The notes below the pieces were generated by a model. The model ran no database searches. It was not told the DNA's origin and saw nothing but the letters and a program-made list of their open reading frames with translations. Positions 1-6,084 of a DNA stretch of 8,071 bases are shown here, piece by piece. Within the stretch, counting starts at the first letter, position 1. Each line of letters opens with the position of its first letter. Position numbers and translations under genes: made by a program. Source of the stretch: Methanocalculus sp. (GTDB taxonomy: Archaea; Halobacteriota; Methanomicrobia; Methanomicrobiales; Methanocorpusculaceae); assembly GCF_029762515.1 (NCBI RefSeq), contig NZ_JARVGN010000053.1:1-8071 (forward strand). Reading direction: 5' to 3'.

Positions 1-1
1 G

Positions 2-11
2 ATATATTTAA
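2..11 (+). promoter_or_regulatory. Possible TATA box for the aspS operon
   Basis: An AT-only run (ATATATTTAA) sits at the very left edge. Archaeal transcription usually starts about 25 bases downstream of the TATA centre, which would put the start near position 30 and leave a leader of roughly 55 bases before the aspS ATG. The upstream BRE element would lie outside the window, so the match is incomplete. Confidence 0.4.
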
Positions 12-85
12 CCCTGTAATTGCCGGGTTGCATCCCTGATGGCACAAACCTCTTCACCTTGCACGAAGTACCAGTACTGGATTTT

Positions 86-1378
86 ATGCGCATACCAATA
101 CGAGACGTAACGCCCACACTTGAGCGTGCCACAATCGCCGGATGGGTTCATGAAGAGCGGGATCTTGGGGGCCTTGCCTTCTTCCTGATCCGGGATCGGA
201 CCGGGATCATGCAGGTGACGGTTCCAAAGAAGAAAGTTCCTGAAGAGGTATTAATTGCAATCAAAGAGGTATCACGGGAGTCTGTTGTCCGCGTCTCAGG
301 GATCATCAAGGCAACCGAAAAGGCGCCCGGCGGCCGGGAACTTGTCCCCGAAAGTTTTGAGATCCTCGCAAAGGCGGCCTCCCCGCTCCCCCTTGATGTC
401 GCCGAGAAGGTGCCTGCTGAGATCGATACCCGGCTCGATGCCCGCTTCCTCGATGTCAGGCGGCCGAGGATCGCTGCAATCTTCTCGATCAGATCCCGCG
501 TGATGGAAGCAACCCACAGCTTCCTCTTCAGGGAGGAGTTCCTCCAGATCACTACCCCGAAAGTGGTGGCAGCTGCAACCGAAGGGGGCACCGAACTCTT
601 CCCGATCGCATATTTTGAGAAGGAGGCGTTTTTGAGCCAGAGCCCGCAGCTCTACAAGCAGATGATGATGGCAGCTGGCTGCGAGAAAGTCTTTGAGATC
701 GGCCCGATCTTCAGGGCAGAAGAGCATAACACGGTCCGGCACCTAAATGAGGCAACCTCGATCGATGTCGAGGTCTCCTTTGCCGACCATAATGATGTGA
801 TGGTGCTCCTTGAGAGGCTTATGCACGAGATCTACTCCTCGGTTGCAGAGAACTGCACTGCCGAGCTTGAACTCCTCGGAATCCCAAATCTCCAGGTGCC
901 TGAGAAGTCGCTCCCCCGCCTCCCCTATGCAGAAGCAATCGAGATTGCGGCCAGAAAGATGGAAGAGCCGATCGCATACGGCGATGATCTCGGAACTGCG
1001 TCTGAGCGGGCGGTAGGCGAGGAGATGGGCACCCATTACTTCATCACCGAATGGCCGACCGCCATCCGGCCGTACTATGCGATGCCCTCTGCTGCCGATC
1101 CTTCGATATGCAATGCATTCGACCTGATGCACCCGAAGATGGAGCTCTCGTCCGGTGCACAGCGGTGCCATGTCTATGACCAGCTGGTTGCGCAGATCAA
1201 GTCCAAAGGGCTCTCCCCCGAAGGCTTCGAGTTCTATTTGAAGCCCTTCCAGTACGGGATGCCGCCGCATGCCGGCTGGGGGCTTGGTACCGAGCGGCTC
1301 GTCATGACGATGTGCAATCTCCAGAATATCCGTGAAGCGGTCCTCTTCCCACGGGATCGCCACCGTGTCACCCCATAA
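86..1378 (+). CDS. aspS: Aspartyl-tRNA synthetase, archaeal type, predicted non-discriminating (Asp/Asn)
   Basis: Class II aminoacyl-tRNA synthetase (430 aa) that activates aspartate with ATP and loads it onto tRNA-Asp in the cytoplasm. Residues about 13-100 form the N-terminal OB-fold anticodon-binding domain, starting at the ATIAGWVHE stretch. The catalytic domain follows: motif 1 lies around Pro158, motif 2 at 206-216 (GPIFRAEEHNT) and motif 3 at 397-405 (GWGLGTERL with Arg404). Length is normal for archaeal enzymes. I chose the ATG at 86 over an in-frame TTG at 20 because MRIPIRDV fits the family N-terminus and the TTG would lie upstream of the predicted transcription start; no clear Shine-Dalgarno is seen at either. 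His22 and Pro81 occupy the positions that in discriminating archaeal enzymes are usually Trp and Lys, so the enzyme probably also makes Asp-tRNA-Asn for GatCAB amidation. The methionine synthase gene follows after 3 bases. Confidence 0.96.
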   Translation: MRIPIRDVTPTLERATIAGWVHEERDLGGLAFFLIRDRTGIMQVTVPKKKVPEEVLIAIKEVSRESVVRVSGIIKATEKAPGGRELVPESFEILAKAASPLPLDVAEKVPAEIDTRLDARFLDVRRPRIAAIFSIRSRVMEATHSFLFREEFLQITTPKVVAAATEGGTELFPIAYFEKEAFLSQSPQLYKQMMMAAGCEKVFEIGPIFRAEEHNTVRHLNEATSIDVEVSFADHNDVMVLLERLMHEIYSSVAENCTAELELLGIPNLQVPEKSLPRLPYAEAIEIAARKMEEPIAYGDDLGTASERAVGEEMGTHYFITEWPTAIRPYYAMPSAADPSICNAFDLMHPKMELSSGAQRCHVYDQLVAQIKSKGLSPEGFEFYLKPFQYGMPPHAGWGLGTERLVMTMCNLQNIREAVLFPRDRHRVTP

Positions 1379-1381
1379 GCC

Positions 1382-2293
1382 ATGTCTTCGCCTGTCTTCG
1401 ATCCCGGCATGATCCTCCCGACAACCGTTGTCGGAAGCTTCCCCGCAGTGAAAGGAACAGGACTCTCAGCAGTCCTCGACCCCTACAAGCATGCGGTTCG
1501 GTTTGCTGTTTCCGAGCAGATCCGGGCCGGGATCGATATCATCTCCGACGGGCAGGTCCGGGAGGGGATGATCCAGGCATTCACGGGAAAGTTGCCCGGT
1601 ATACGGGATGATTCCGTCATCTCGTCTGTGCAGGCAGCGCCAACCGGGATCACCGTCTCTGATACCCGGTATGCGCTTACGAAAACGAAGAGGGTGAAAG
1701 GCATCCTCACCGGACCCTCGTCAATTGCCCATGCACTCCGGATCCAGACACCCGCATACCGGAACCGTGAGGAGCTTGTGATCGATATTGCGCATGCCCT
1801 TGCCGCAGAAGGACAGGCACTCGCAAAAGAAGGGGTCTGTATCATCCAGATCGATGAGCCGATACTCTCGACAGGAGCTGCCGATATCGCAACCGGGGCA
1901 GAGGCGATTGGAATCATCGCAGAAAAGGTGGATCTCCCGGTCTGCCTGCATGTCTGCGGGCCGCTTGCAGGGATCATCGATCACCTCCTCAGGCTGCCGG
2001 TTGCGATCCTTGATATCGAGGCAGCGACCCAGCCGGAGAATCTTGAGATCTTCACTGGTAAAGACCTTAAAGGAAAGATGGTCGGCTGCGGGTGTGTCGC
2101 CTCCTCTGACCATGAGGTTGAACCGGTAGACCTGATCCGGCAACGCATCGAGAGATGCATCGATATCTTCTCGCATGAGAAAATCCTGATCGACCCGGAC
2201 TGCGGGCTTCGGATGCATACGCCGGAGGGTGCATTTGCCAAGCTCTCCCGGATGTGCGAGGCTGTACAGCTGGTGCGGAGAGAGTATCTGTAA
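1382..2293 (+). CDS. Archaeal core-MetE methionine synthase (folate-independent)
   Basis: Catalyses methyl transfer to homocysteine, the last step of methionine synthesis. At 303 aa it corresponds only to the C-terminal catalytic half of bacterial MetE and lacks the N-terminal barrel used with methyl-folate polyglutamate. The N-terminal TTVVGSFP stretch (14-21) and the IDEP motif (157-160) are typical of the MetE barrel. The expected zinc ligands are all present: His190 and Cys192 (HVC), Glu213 (DIEA) and Cys274 (DPDCG). Related methanogen proteins, such as the characterised Methanothermobacter enzyme, use a methyl-corrinoid rather than methyl-tetrahydrofolate; the same donor is inferred here. 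It could belong to the MesA family or a neighbouring Mes family, which only a tree would settle. It starts 3 bases after the aspS stop, so the two are very likely cotranscribed; no Shine-Dalgarno is obvious, which suggests translational coupling. Confidence 0.9.
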   Translation: MSSPVFDPGMILPTTVVGSFPAVKGTGLSAVLDPYKHAVRFAVSEQIRAGIDIISDGQVREGMIQAFTGKLPGIRDDSVISSVQAAPTGITVSDTRYALTKTKRVKGILTGPSSIAHALRIQTPAYRNREELVIDIAHALAAEGQALAKEGVCIIQIDEPILSTGAADIATGAEAIGIIAEKVDLPVCLHVCGPLAGIIDHLLRLPVAILDIEAATQPENLEIFTGKDLKGKMVGCGCVASSDHEVEPVDLIRQRIERCIDIFSHEKILIDPDCGLRMHTPEGAFAKLSRMCEAVQLVRREYL

Positions 2294-2301
2294 GGTGGGG
2301 G

Positions 2302-2448
2302 ATGCTGATTTCATCACCTGAACACGTCAACACGGAGCCTGCAGAGATGAACGGGGATCAGAAGAGGCACAGGCTTGAAGAAGAGTTCAGGATCTGGAGA
2401 AGCCGCAGCAAAGATGCCTACGTCCCATTATCCAGGATAAAGGATTAA
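2302..2448 (+). CDS. Possible small hypothetical protein (48 aa)
   Basis: I do not recognise this ORF. It begins 8 bases after the methionine synthase stop at an ATG preceded by AAGGTGGGG, with a Shine-Dalgarno-like GGTGG 3 bases upstream. A second in-frame ATG at 2347 has a better-spaced GGAG (2334-2337, 9 bases away) and would give 33 aa. The C-terminal half is highly charged (HRLEEEFRIWRSRSKD) and could form an amphipathic helix; there is no membrane segment or cysteine motif. It may be a real small protein at the end of the aspS operon, a remnant of a longer gene, or chance. Confidence 0.33.
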   Translation: MLISSPEHVNTEPAEMNGDQKRHRLEEEFRIWRSRSKDAYVPLSRIKD

Positions 2449-2488
2449 TTCTCTCCCCTGTTCTCTGGTTTGTGCTGGCTGATTGAGA

Positions 2489-2725
2489 TCAATCATCTCC
2501 CAAAGAGAGATCCCGCATCCTGGCCTTTCTCATTTCATTGGATTCATTCTCTATCGAATCTGCTAGCTCCGGGTTTGGACCCAGATCCATGAGAATCTCC
2601 GAGAGCATCTTTCTCTTGGGAGTTCATCCCAGGATCGCTACTGAAAAACTCATCTTCGTTCCTTTCTTCAGGGAGAGGAGCCGATCATAGGCTTCGTCAC
2701 TGATCCGAATTGTCCTGTAGCCCAT
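2489..2725 (-). pseudogene. VapB/DUF217-type antitoxin gene interrupted by an in-frame TGA
   Basis: Reading the minus strand from the ATG at 2725 gives MGYRTIRISDEAYDRLLSLK, a close match to the N-terminus of the archaeal VapB/DUF217 antitoxins (TIRIS followed by Y-x-RL-x-x-LK), then a SFS segment like the family's SFSDVI. A TGA at 2626-2624 stops translation after 33 aa. The same frame then continues for 44 codons (LSEILMDLGPNPELADSIE, then a charged MRKARMRDL tail) to a TGA at 2491-2489. The total of about 78 aa is normal for the family. A GGTGAT Shine-Dalgarno (2734-2729) stands 5 bases upstream, counted from GGTG. No vapC PIN-domain toxin lies next to it. The simplest reading is an orphan antitoxin recently killed by a nonsense change such as CGA to TGA; sequencing error is possible. 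The family assignment rests on pattern recognition of both halves. Confidence 0.72.
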
Positions 2726-2728
2726 TAC

Positions 2729-2734
2729 ATCACC
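2729..2734 (-). promoter_or_regulatory. Shine-Dalgarno site of the VapB-like pseudogene
   Basis: GGTGAT on the minus strand matches the archaeal 16S rRNA tail and lies just ahead of the ATG at 2725. It supports this start and suggests that the gene was intact until recently. Confidence 0.55.
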
Positions 2735-2761
2735 AATTCTGTATGACTCCCGGTGATCAGG

Positions 2762-2777
2762 GAGGAATTACTTCCTC
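2762..2777 (-). terminator. Stem-loop just after the stop of the ECF/acyl-CoA ligase operon
   Basis: A perfect 6-bp inverted repeat, GAGGAA and TTCCTC, is separated by 4 bases and begins one base beyond the TGA of the KaiC-like gene. It could mark the 3' end of the operon mRNA. There is no T-run after it, so it is not a classical terminator and may act in RNA stability instead. Confidence 0.35.
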
Positions 2778-2778
2778 T

Positions 2779-3351
2779 TCACACCACTCTTGACGTCGTC
2801 GAGAGCTCGATACCGTCCCCGGTGATCACAAAGGGAACCGTCCGGTCAGGGATCCGCATGCCCCGGTACTTCATGATCTGGAGCCTGCGTTCGATCTGCG
2901 ACTGGTGGATCTCGGCTGTCAGCCTGATGACAATATCCGCATGCCTGAAGATGAGTGCCTCTTCATAGGGGGTATGGATGCCTTCATACATCGTGCAGAG
3001 GAGGCAACCGCCATCCTTCCTGAAGGCAGCGGTTGCGGTCGTGAGGAGCCGGAGTGCCTGGGCAATACCCCGGTCAAGGATGAGGGTCGAGAAAGAATCG
3101 ACAACCGCGGCATCCCCCCGGATATCATGGGCGAGATCCTCAATAGAGAGGCCGGATGCGGGGATCATCCCATCCCTCATCTCTTCATCAAGGATGAGGT
3201 ACACCCCGGCATTGGCTCTCGCAAACTGGGCCGCGAGGGCATCCATCCCTGAGAGGGGAGAGCCGACCATGATGATCCGGCTCCCTGCCAGGTATCCGCC
3301 GCCGATGACCGGATCAAGTCCGGGAACGCCGCTTGCTCTCAAATTACCCAT
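2779..3351 (-). CDS. Small KaiC/RAD55-like protein with degenerate Walker A
   Basis: A 190-aa protein with the layout of a single KaiC-type RecA-fold domain. The N-terminal GVPGLDPVIGGGYLAGS (8-24) matches the G-x-x-GLD-x-x-x-GGG opening of archaeal KaiC-like ATPases. Where the P-loop should be (30-37) it reads GSPLSGMD, so the catalytic Lys and Thr/Ser are replaced by Met36 and Asp37. A Walker B-like strand is kept (AAVVD, Asp85). The end (LQIMKYRGMRIPDRTVPFVI, then GDGIEL) also matches the KaiC C-terminal strands. It probably does not hydrolyse ATP in the usual way and may be a regulatory or scaffold protein. It starts 12 bases after the ecfT stop, so it is the last gene of the transporter operon. 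GGAGG lies only 1 base before the ATG; an in-frame TTG at 3342 would be 10 bases from it and is an alternative start. Its link to transport is inferred from position only. Confidence 0.78.
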   Translation of the reverse strand: MGNLRASGVPGLDPVIGGGYLAGSRIIMVGSPLSGMDALAAQFARANAGVYLILDEEMRDGMIPASGLSIEDLAHDIRGDAAVVDSFSTLILDRGIAQALRLLTTATAAFRKDGGCLLCTMYEGIHTPYEEALIFRHADIVIRLTAEIHQSQIERRLQIMKYRGMRIPDRTVPFVITGDGIELSTTSRVV

Positions 3352-3363
3352 TCCTCCATTCTA

Positions 3364-4152
3364 TCAGAGTCCGGTGATCTGGATCGCCGCCACGCCTGCC
3401 GCAAGAATAAGAGCGGCAGAGAGGACGAGCCCGTCAAGGGCGCCGACCGATATTGCTCCGGTCTCGGCTTTCCCACGGCGGTATCCACGCATATCGATGG
3501 TCAGCCCGAGGGTATCAGCCTTTCCAAGAGAATTTAAGATGAGGGGGAGGATCACCGGCTTCAAACCCCGGACTTTTCCCATCAGCCCGTCGCCGGGTGC
3601 ATACCCGCGGGCAAGCTGCGCCTCGCTGATCCGGATACCTTCCCTCTGGAGGGTCGGGATGAACCTAAGCGCTATCAAAAACATCAGGGTATAGTCGATC
3701 GGCATCTTCAGCTGCCGGAGCGTGGTGACGAGCTCTGCTGGTTTTGTAGAGACGACGAGGAGCTGGAATGCAAAAAGCATCACCGCAAACCGAAGCGAGA
3801 GGATGGTTCCAAAGAGGAGGGCTCCGGCAGTCACCGGCAGGGCGCCTCCGATGATCGGTACTGCTGCTGGGATCAGCGGGAAGAGCACCTCGCCCGCAGG
3901 CATCGTCAGCACCGTGAAGAGGACGAGCATCACGCCGAGGACGAGGAGTAACGGAATCTGTTCAGTGAGACCCCGCCCAAGCCCCCCTGCCCATGCGGCC
4001 AGGAAGACCACGACCAGAAGGAATCCAAGCACCAGGAGGTCGCTTGTCATGACGGCGAGGATGACGAGGATCACCGTGAAGAGGAGCTTTGTGATCGGAT
4101 GGATCCGGTGGAATATCCCGTTTCCGGGTATATACTGCATAATTTCCTGCAT
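3364..4152 (-). CDS. ecfT: ECF transporter transmembrane component EcfT (CbiQ family)
   Basis: Membrane coupling subunit (262 aa) of an energy-coupling factor importer; it connects the ATPases to the substrate-binding S component. Hydrophobic segments lie near 22-57, 66-83, 98-135, 150-165 and 240-258. The cytoplasmic region between about 165 and 225 holds the two short motifs that contact the ATPase grooves: ARG at 181-183 (AQLARGYAPG) and MRG at 221-223 (TIDMRGYRRG). The FHRIHPITKL stretch near the N-terminus is typical of the family. The gene begins 3 bases after the ecfA stop, with GGAGGG 7 bases before the ATG and lying inside the end of ecfA, so the two are translationally linked. The absence of CbiM/CbiN-like genes argues against a cobalt-specific transporter. 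Confidence 0.92.
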   Translation of the reverse strand: MQEIMQYIPGNGIFHRIHPITKLLFTVILVILAVMTSDLLVLGFLLVVVFLAAWAGGLGRGLTEQIPLLLVLGVMLVLFTVLTMPAGEVLFPLIPAAVPIIGGALPVTAGALLFGTILSLRFAVMLFAFQLLVVSTKPAELVTTLRQLKMPIDYTLMFLIALRFIPTLQREGIRISEAQLARGYAPGDGLMGKVRGLKPVILPLILNSLGKADTLGLTIDMRGYRRGKAETGAISVGALDGLVLSAALILAAGVAAIQITGL

Positions 4153-4155
4153 CTT

Positions 4156-5556
4156 TTATCCCTCCGTTGCTGCGATGAATTTCCCGTTGCTCATCTTCAG
4201 TACCCGATCTGCAAATGTCGTTGCAAGCCCTGGATTATGCGTAATCATCACAATCCCGTGCCCCTCATCAGAGAGCCGCATCAGAATTTCCATGATCTGG
4301 AGTGATTCTGCAAGATCCAGTCCCGTTGTCGGCTCGTCAAGGACAAAGACCTCCTGTCCCATCGCAACGACGCAGGCGAGGGCAAGCCGCTGCCGCTCGC
4401 CCCGCGAGAGGTGGCGGGGATTGGTCTCCTCTTTTCCGGTGAGGCCGACCTCTTCCAGCACCTCCCCGATGGAGTTTGGGTCTTTCCCGATATTCTTCAT
4501 CCCAAATGCGATCTCCTTTCTGACGGTATCTTCAAAGAGCATCGTATCGGGGTTCTGGAAGACGAGGCCGGTGTGCCGGGAGAGGACCGAAATGGAGTGG
4601 CCGTTGCAGGGTGTCCCGGCTATGGTGAGTGTTCCTTCAGTCGGCTTCAACAGGCCATTGAAATGCTTCACGAGGGTGGTTTTGCCAGACCCGTTCTCCC
4701 CCACGATTGCGATGATCTCGCCTTTATGGAGCGTGAAGTCAACACCGTCGACTGCACGGAGATCACCATAGCAGTGGACAAGCCCTTCTGCTTCGATGAG
4801 GGGTGCGCCACCTGCCTTCCGGGGGCGTTTGGTGATCGGGGGAAGAGCATCCCGGATGATCCGGGAGACTTCTTCCGGGGTGCCTGATGCGGTGATCGCC
4901 CCATCCTCCACCAGCACGCAGGTATCTGCATATGCTGCCGCCTCATCGATCATATGCTCGACAAGGACAATCGTCTTCCCTTCATCTGCGGCGAGCTTCC
5001 GCAGGATGGAGAAGATCAGGGTGCGTGCCTCCTCATCCAGCTCAGAGGTCGCCTCGTCAAGGATGAGGAACTGTGTTCCGAGGGCAAGGGTTGCGGCAAG
5101 CGCTGCCTTCTGCTTCTGCCCTCCCGAGAGGGTATAGGGGGCACGATCTGCGAGATGGGAGATCTCCAGGAGATCGAGGATCCTGACGAGTTCGGATTCT
5201 GCCTCCTGTTTTGAGAGGCCGCTGTTCTCAAGGCTCGTCATCACCTCTTCCCCGACGGTGGTGAAGATCAGCTGTGCGTCGGCATCATCAAAGACCATCG
5301 AGATGGTATGGGAGAGCTCTTCGATCCCATCATATTCCATCATATCCCGTCCGGCAATCGCAATCGATCCGACGGAGGTGCCGGTATAGATATGGGAGAG
5401 GATACCCGACATTGCCCGGCAAAGGGTGGTCTTGCCCGCACCCGAGGGGCCGGTGACAAGCGTCATCGAACCCTCCGGAAGGGAGAGGGAGATATCCCGG
5501 AGTACCGGGTGTTCCCTGTTCCGGTAGGTGTAGCTGAAGTGATCGATCCTGATCAT
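4156..5556 (-). CDS. ECF transporter ATPase, fused two-domain EcfA
   Basis: A 466-aa fusion of two ABC ATPase domains, replacing the separate EcfA1 and EcfA2 subunits, that powers the importer from the cytoplasmic face. Domain 1 (1 to about 235): Walker A GPSGAGKTT 36-44, signature LSGGQKQK 143-150, Walker B LILDE 164-168, switch His201. Domain 2 (about 252-466): Walker A GENGSGKTT 286-294, Q-loop VFQNPD 332-337, signature LSRGERQR 383-390, Walker B VLDEP 405-409, switch His440. Domain 1 has an odd Q-loop: the usual VFQNPDAQ reads VFDDADAQ, so the Gln is Asp90. Domain 2 has LSRGE instead of LSGGE, which is common in ECF ATPases. The start at 5556 is supported by GAGGT 5 bases upstream. It lies 3 bases after the S-component stop. 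Confidence 0.94.
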   Translation of the reverse strand: MIRIDHFSYTYRNREHPVLRDISLSLPEGSMTLVTGPSGAGKTTLCRAMSGILSHIYTGTSVGSIAIAGRDMMEYDGIEELSHTISMVFDDADAQLIFTTVGEEVMTSLENSGLSKQEAESELVRILDLLEISHLADRAPYTLSGGQKQKAALAATLALGTQFLILDEATSELDEEARTLIFSILRKLAADEGKTIVLVEHMIDEAAAYADTCVLVEDGAITASGTPEEVSRIIRDALPPITKRPRKAGGAPLIEAEGLVHCYGDLRAVDGVDFTLHKGEIIAIVGENGSGKTTLVKHFNGLLKPTEGTLTIAGTPCNGHSISVLSRHTGLVFQNPDTMLFEDTVRKEIAFGMKNIGKDPNSIGEVLEEVGLTGKEETNPRHLSRGERQRLALACVVAMGQEVFVLDEPTTGLDLAESLQIMEILMRLSDEGHGIVMITHNPGLATTFADRVLKMSNGKFIAATEG

Positions 5557-5559
5557 CAG

Positions 5560-6084
5560 TTACCTCTCTAGAACCCGTGAGGCGGCGGGGTAGAGCATCG
5601 AGACGATGATCCCGTTCACTATTGCGGTGATGACGACGATCGGGACGACTGCCATCACAAAGCCGGTGAGGGTCACTGCCTGTGCGAGCATTCCCGGTGC
5701 TGCGAGGAGCAGGATGACGACGACTCCGACAAAGGAGAAGCCTGAGGCGAGTGTCGTAACGAGGGCGGTGATCCCGGGTGCTGCCAGCTTCATCCTGTCT
5801 TTCAGCGCCATGAAGACCAGTATACAGACGACTGCGCCTATCGGCTCGGATATAAGGTTTGCGGGCGGGAAGATCGAATGGCTGATCAGTGCCGATATCA
5901 GGCCAGCGATGACGCCTATCCCAAGAGCTTCACTGATCTTTGGGACGACCAGGATGATCGCAAGCGAGTAAAACGCGATCACAAGGTTCGCGACGATCGG
6001 GCCCGGTATGACGAGCGACATGTACCGTACAATGGCTCCTGCTGCAAGCAGGATGCCGACAAGTGCTATATCTCTTGATTTCAT
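5560..6084 (-). CDS. ECF transporter S component, substrate unknown
   Basis: A 174-aa, very hydrophobic protein with about six membrane helices (roughly 6-26, 30-47, 53-72, 81-94, 104-130, 137-164), the size and layout of ECF substrate-binding (S) subunits. Helix 1 carries small residues spaced as in the EcfT-docking face (ALVGILLAAGA). A polar loop between helices 3 and 4 (HSIFPPANLISEP, 69-81) probably contributes to the substrate site. It does not resemble BioY, ThiT, RibU or CbiM by eye; a distant resemblance to tryptophan-transporter-like S proteins is possible but uncertain. It overlaps the upstream acyl-CoA synthetase gene by 4 bases (ATGA), with a weak GAGAGA site inside the end of that gene. 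The overlap implies linked expression and suggests that the imported compound is a carboxylic acid. Confidence 0.86.
   Translation of the reverse strand: MKSRDIALVGILLAAGAIVRYMSLVIPGPIVANLVIAFYSLAIILVVPKISEALGIGVIAGLISALISHSIFPPANLISEPIGAVVCILVFMALKDRMKLAAPGITALVTTLASGFSFVGVVVILLLAAPGMLAQAVTLTGFVMAVVPIVVITAIVNGIIVSMLYPAASRVLER

Noticed and set aside
20..85. N-terminal extension of aspS from a TTG at 20
   Set aside because: It adds 22 residues not found in the family and would start upstream of the transcription start predicted from the TATA-like element.
743..1363. Minus-strand ORF of 206 aa opposite aspS
   Set aside because: It lies wholly antisense to the conserved catalytic domain of AspRS and shows no family motifs.
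1721..2317. Minus-strand ORF of 198 aa opposite the methionine synthase
   Set aside because: It is antisense to a well-supported gene, and its translation shows no recognisable domain.
2481..2494. GATTGA-GA-TCAATC palindrome as a regulatory site or terminator
   Set aside because: It overlaps the end of the VapB-like pseudogene, has a 2-base centre and no T-run, and could easily occur by chance.
2624..2626. TGA in the antitoxin read as selenocysteine
   Set aside because: Antitoxins of this family have no Cys/Sec at this place, no SECIS-like structure was evident, and archaeal selenoproteins are restricted to a few lineages.
2978..3694. Plus-strand ORF of 238 aa opposite ecfT and the KaiC-like gene
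   Set aside because: It spans two minus-strand genes and their junction, with a biased Arg/Pro/Ser composition typical of a shadow frame.
3722..4771. Long plus-strand ORF of 349 aa opposite ecfT and ecfA
   Set aside because: It is a low-complexity Arg/Ser/Pro-rich shadow of two clearly recognised minus-strand genes, with no domain or ribosome site.
3364..6084. Cobalt/nickel CbiMNQO-type transporter
   Set aside because: The T subunit is CbiQ-like, but the S component lacks the CbiM N-terminal metal-binding sequence and no CbiN-like protein is present.
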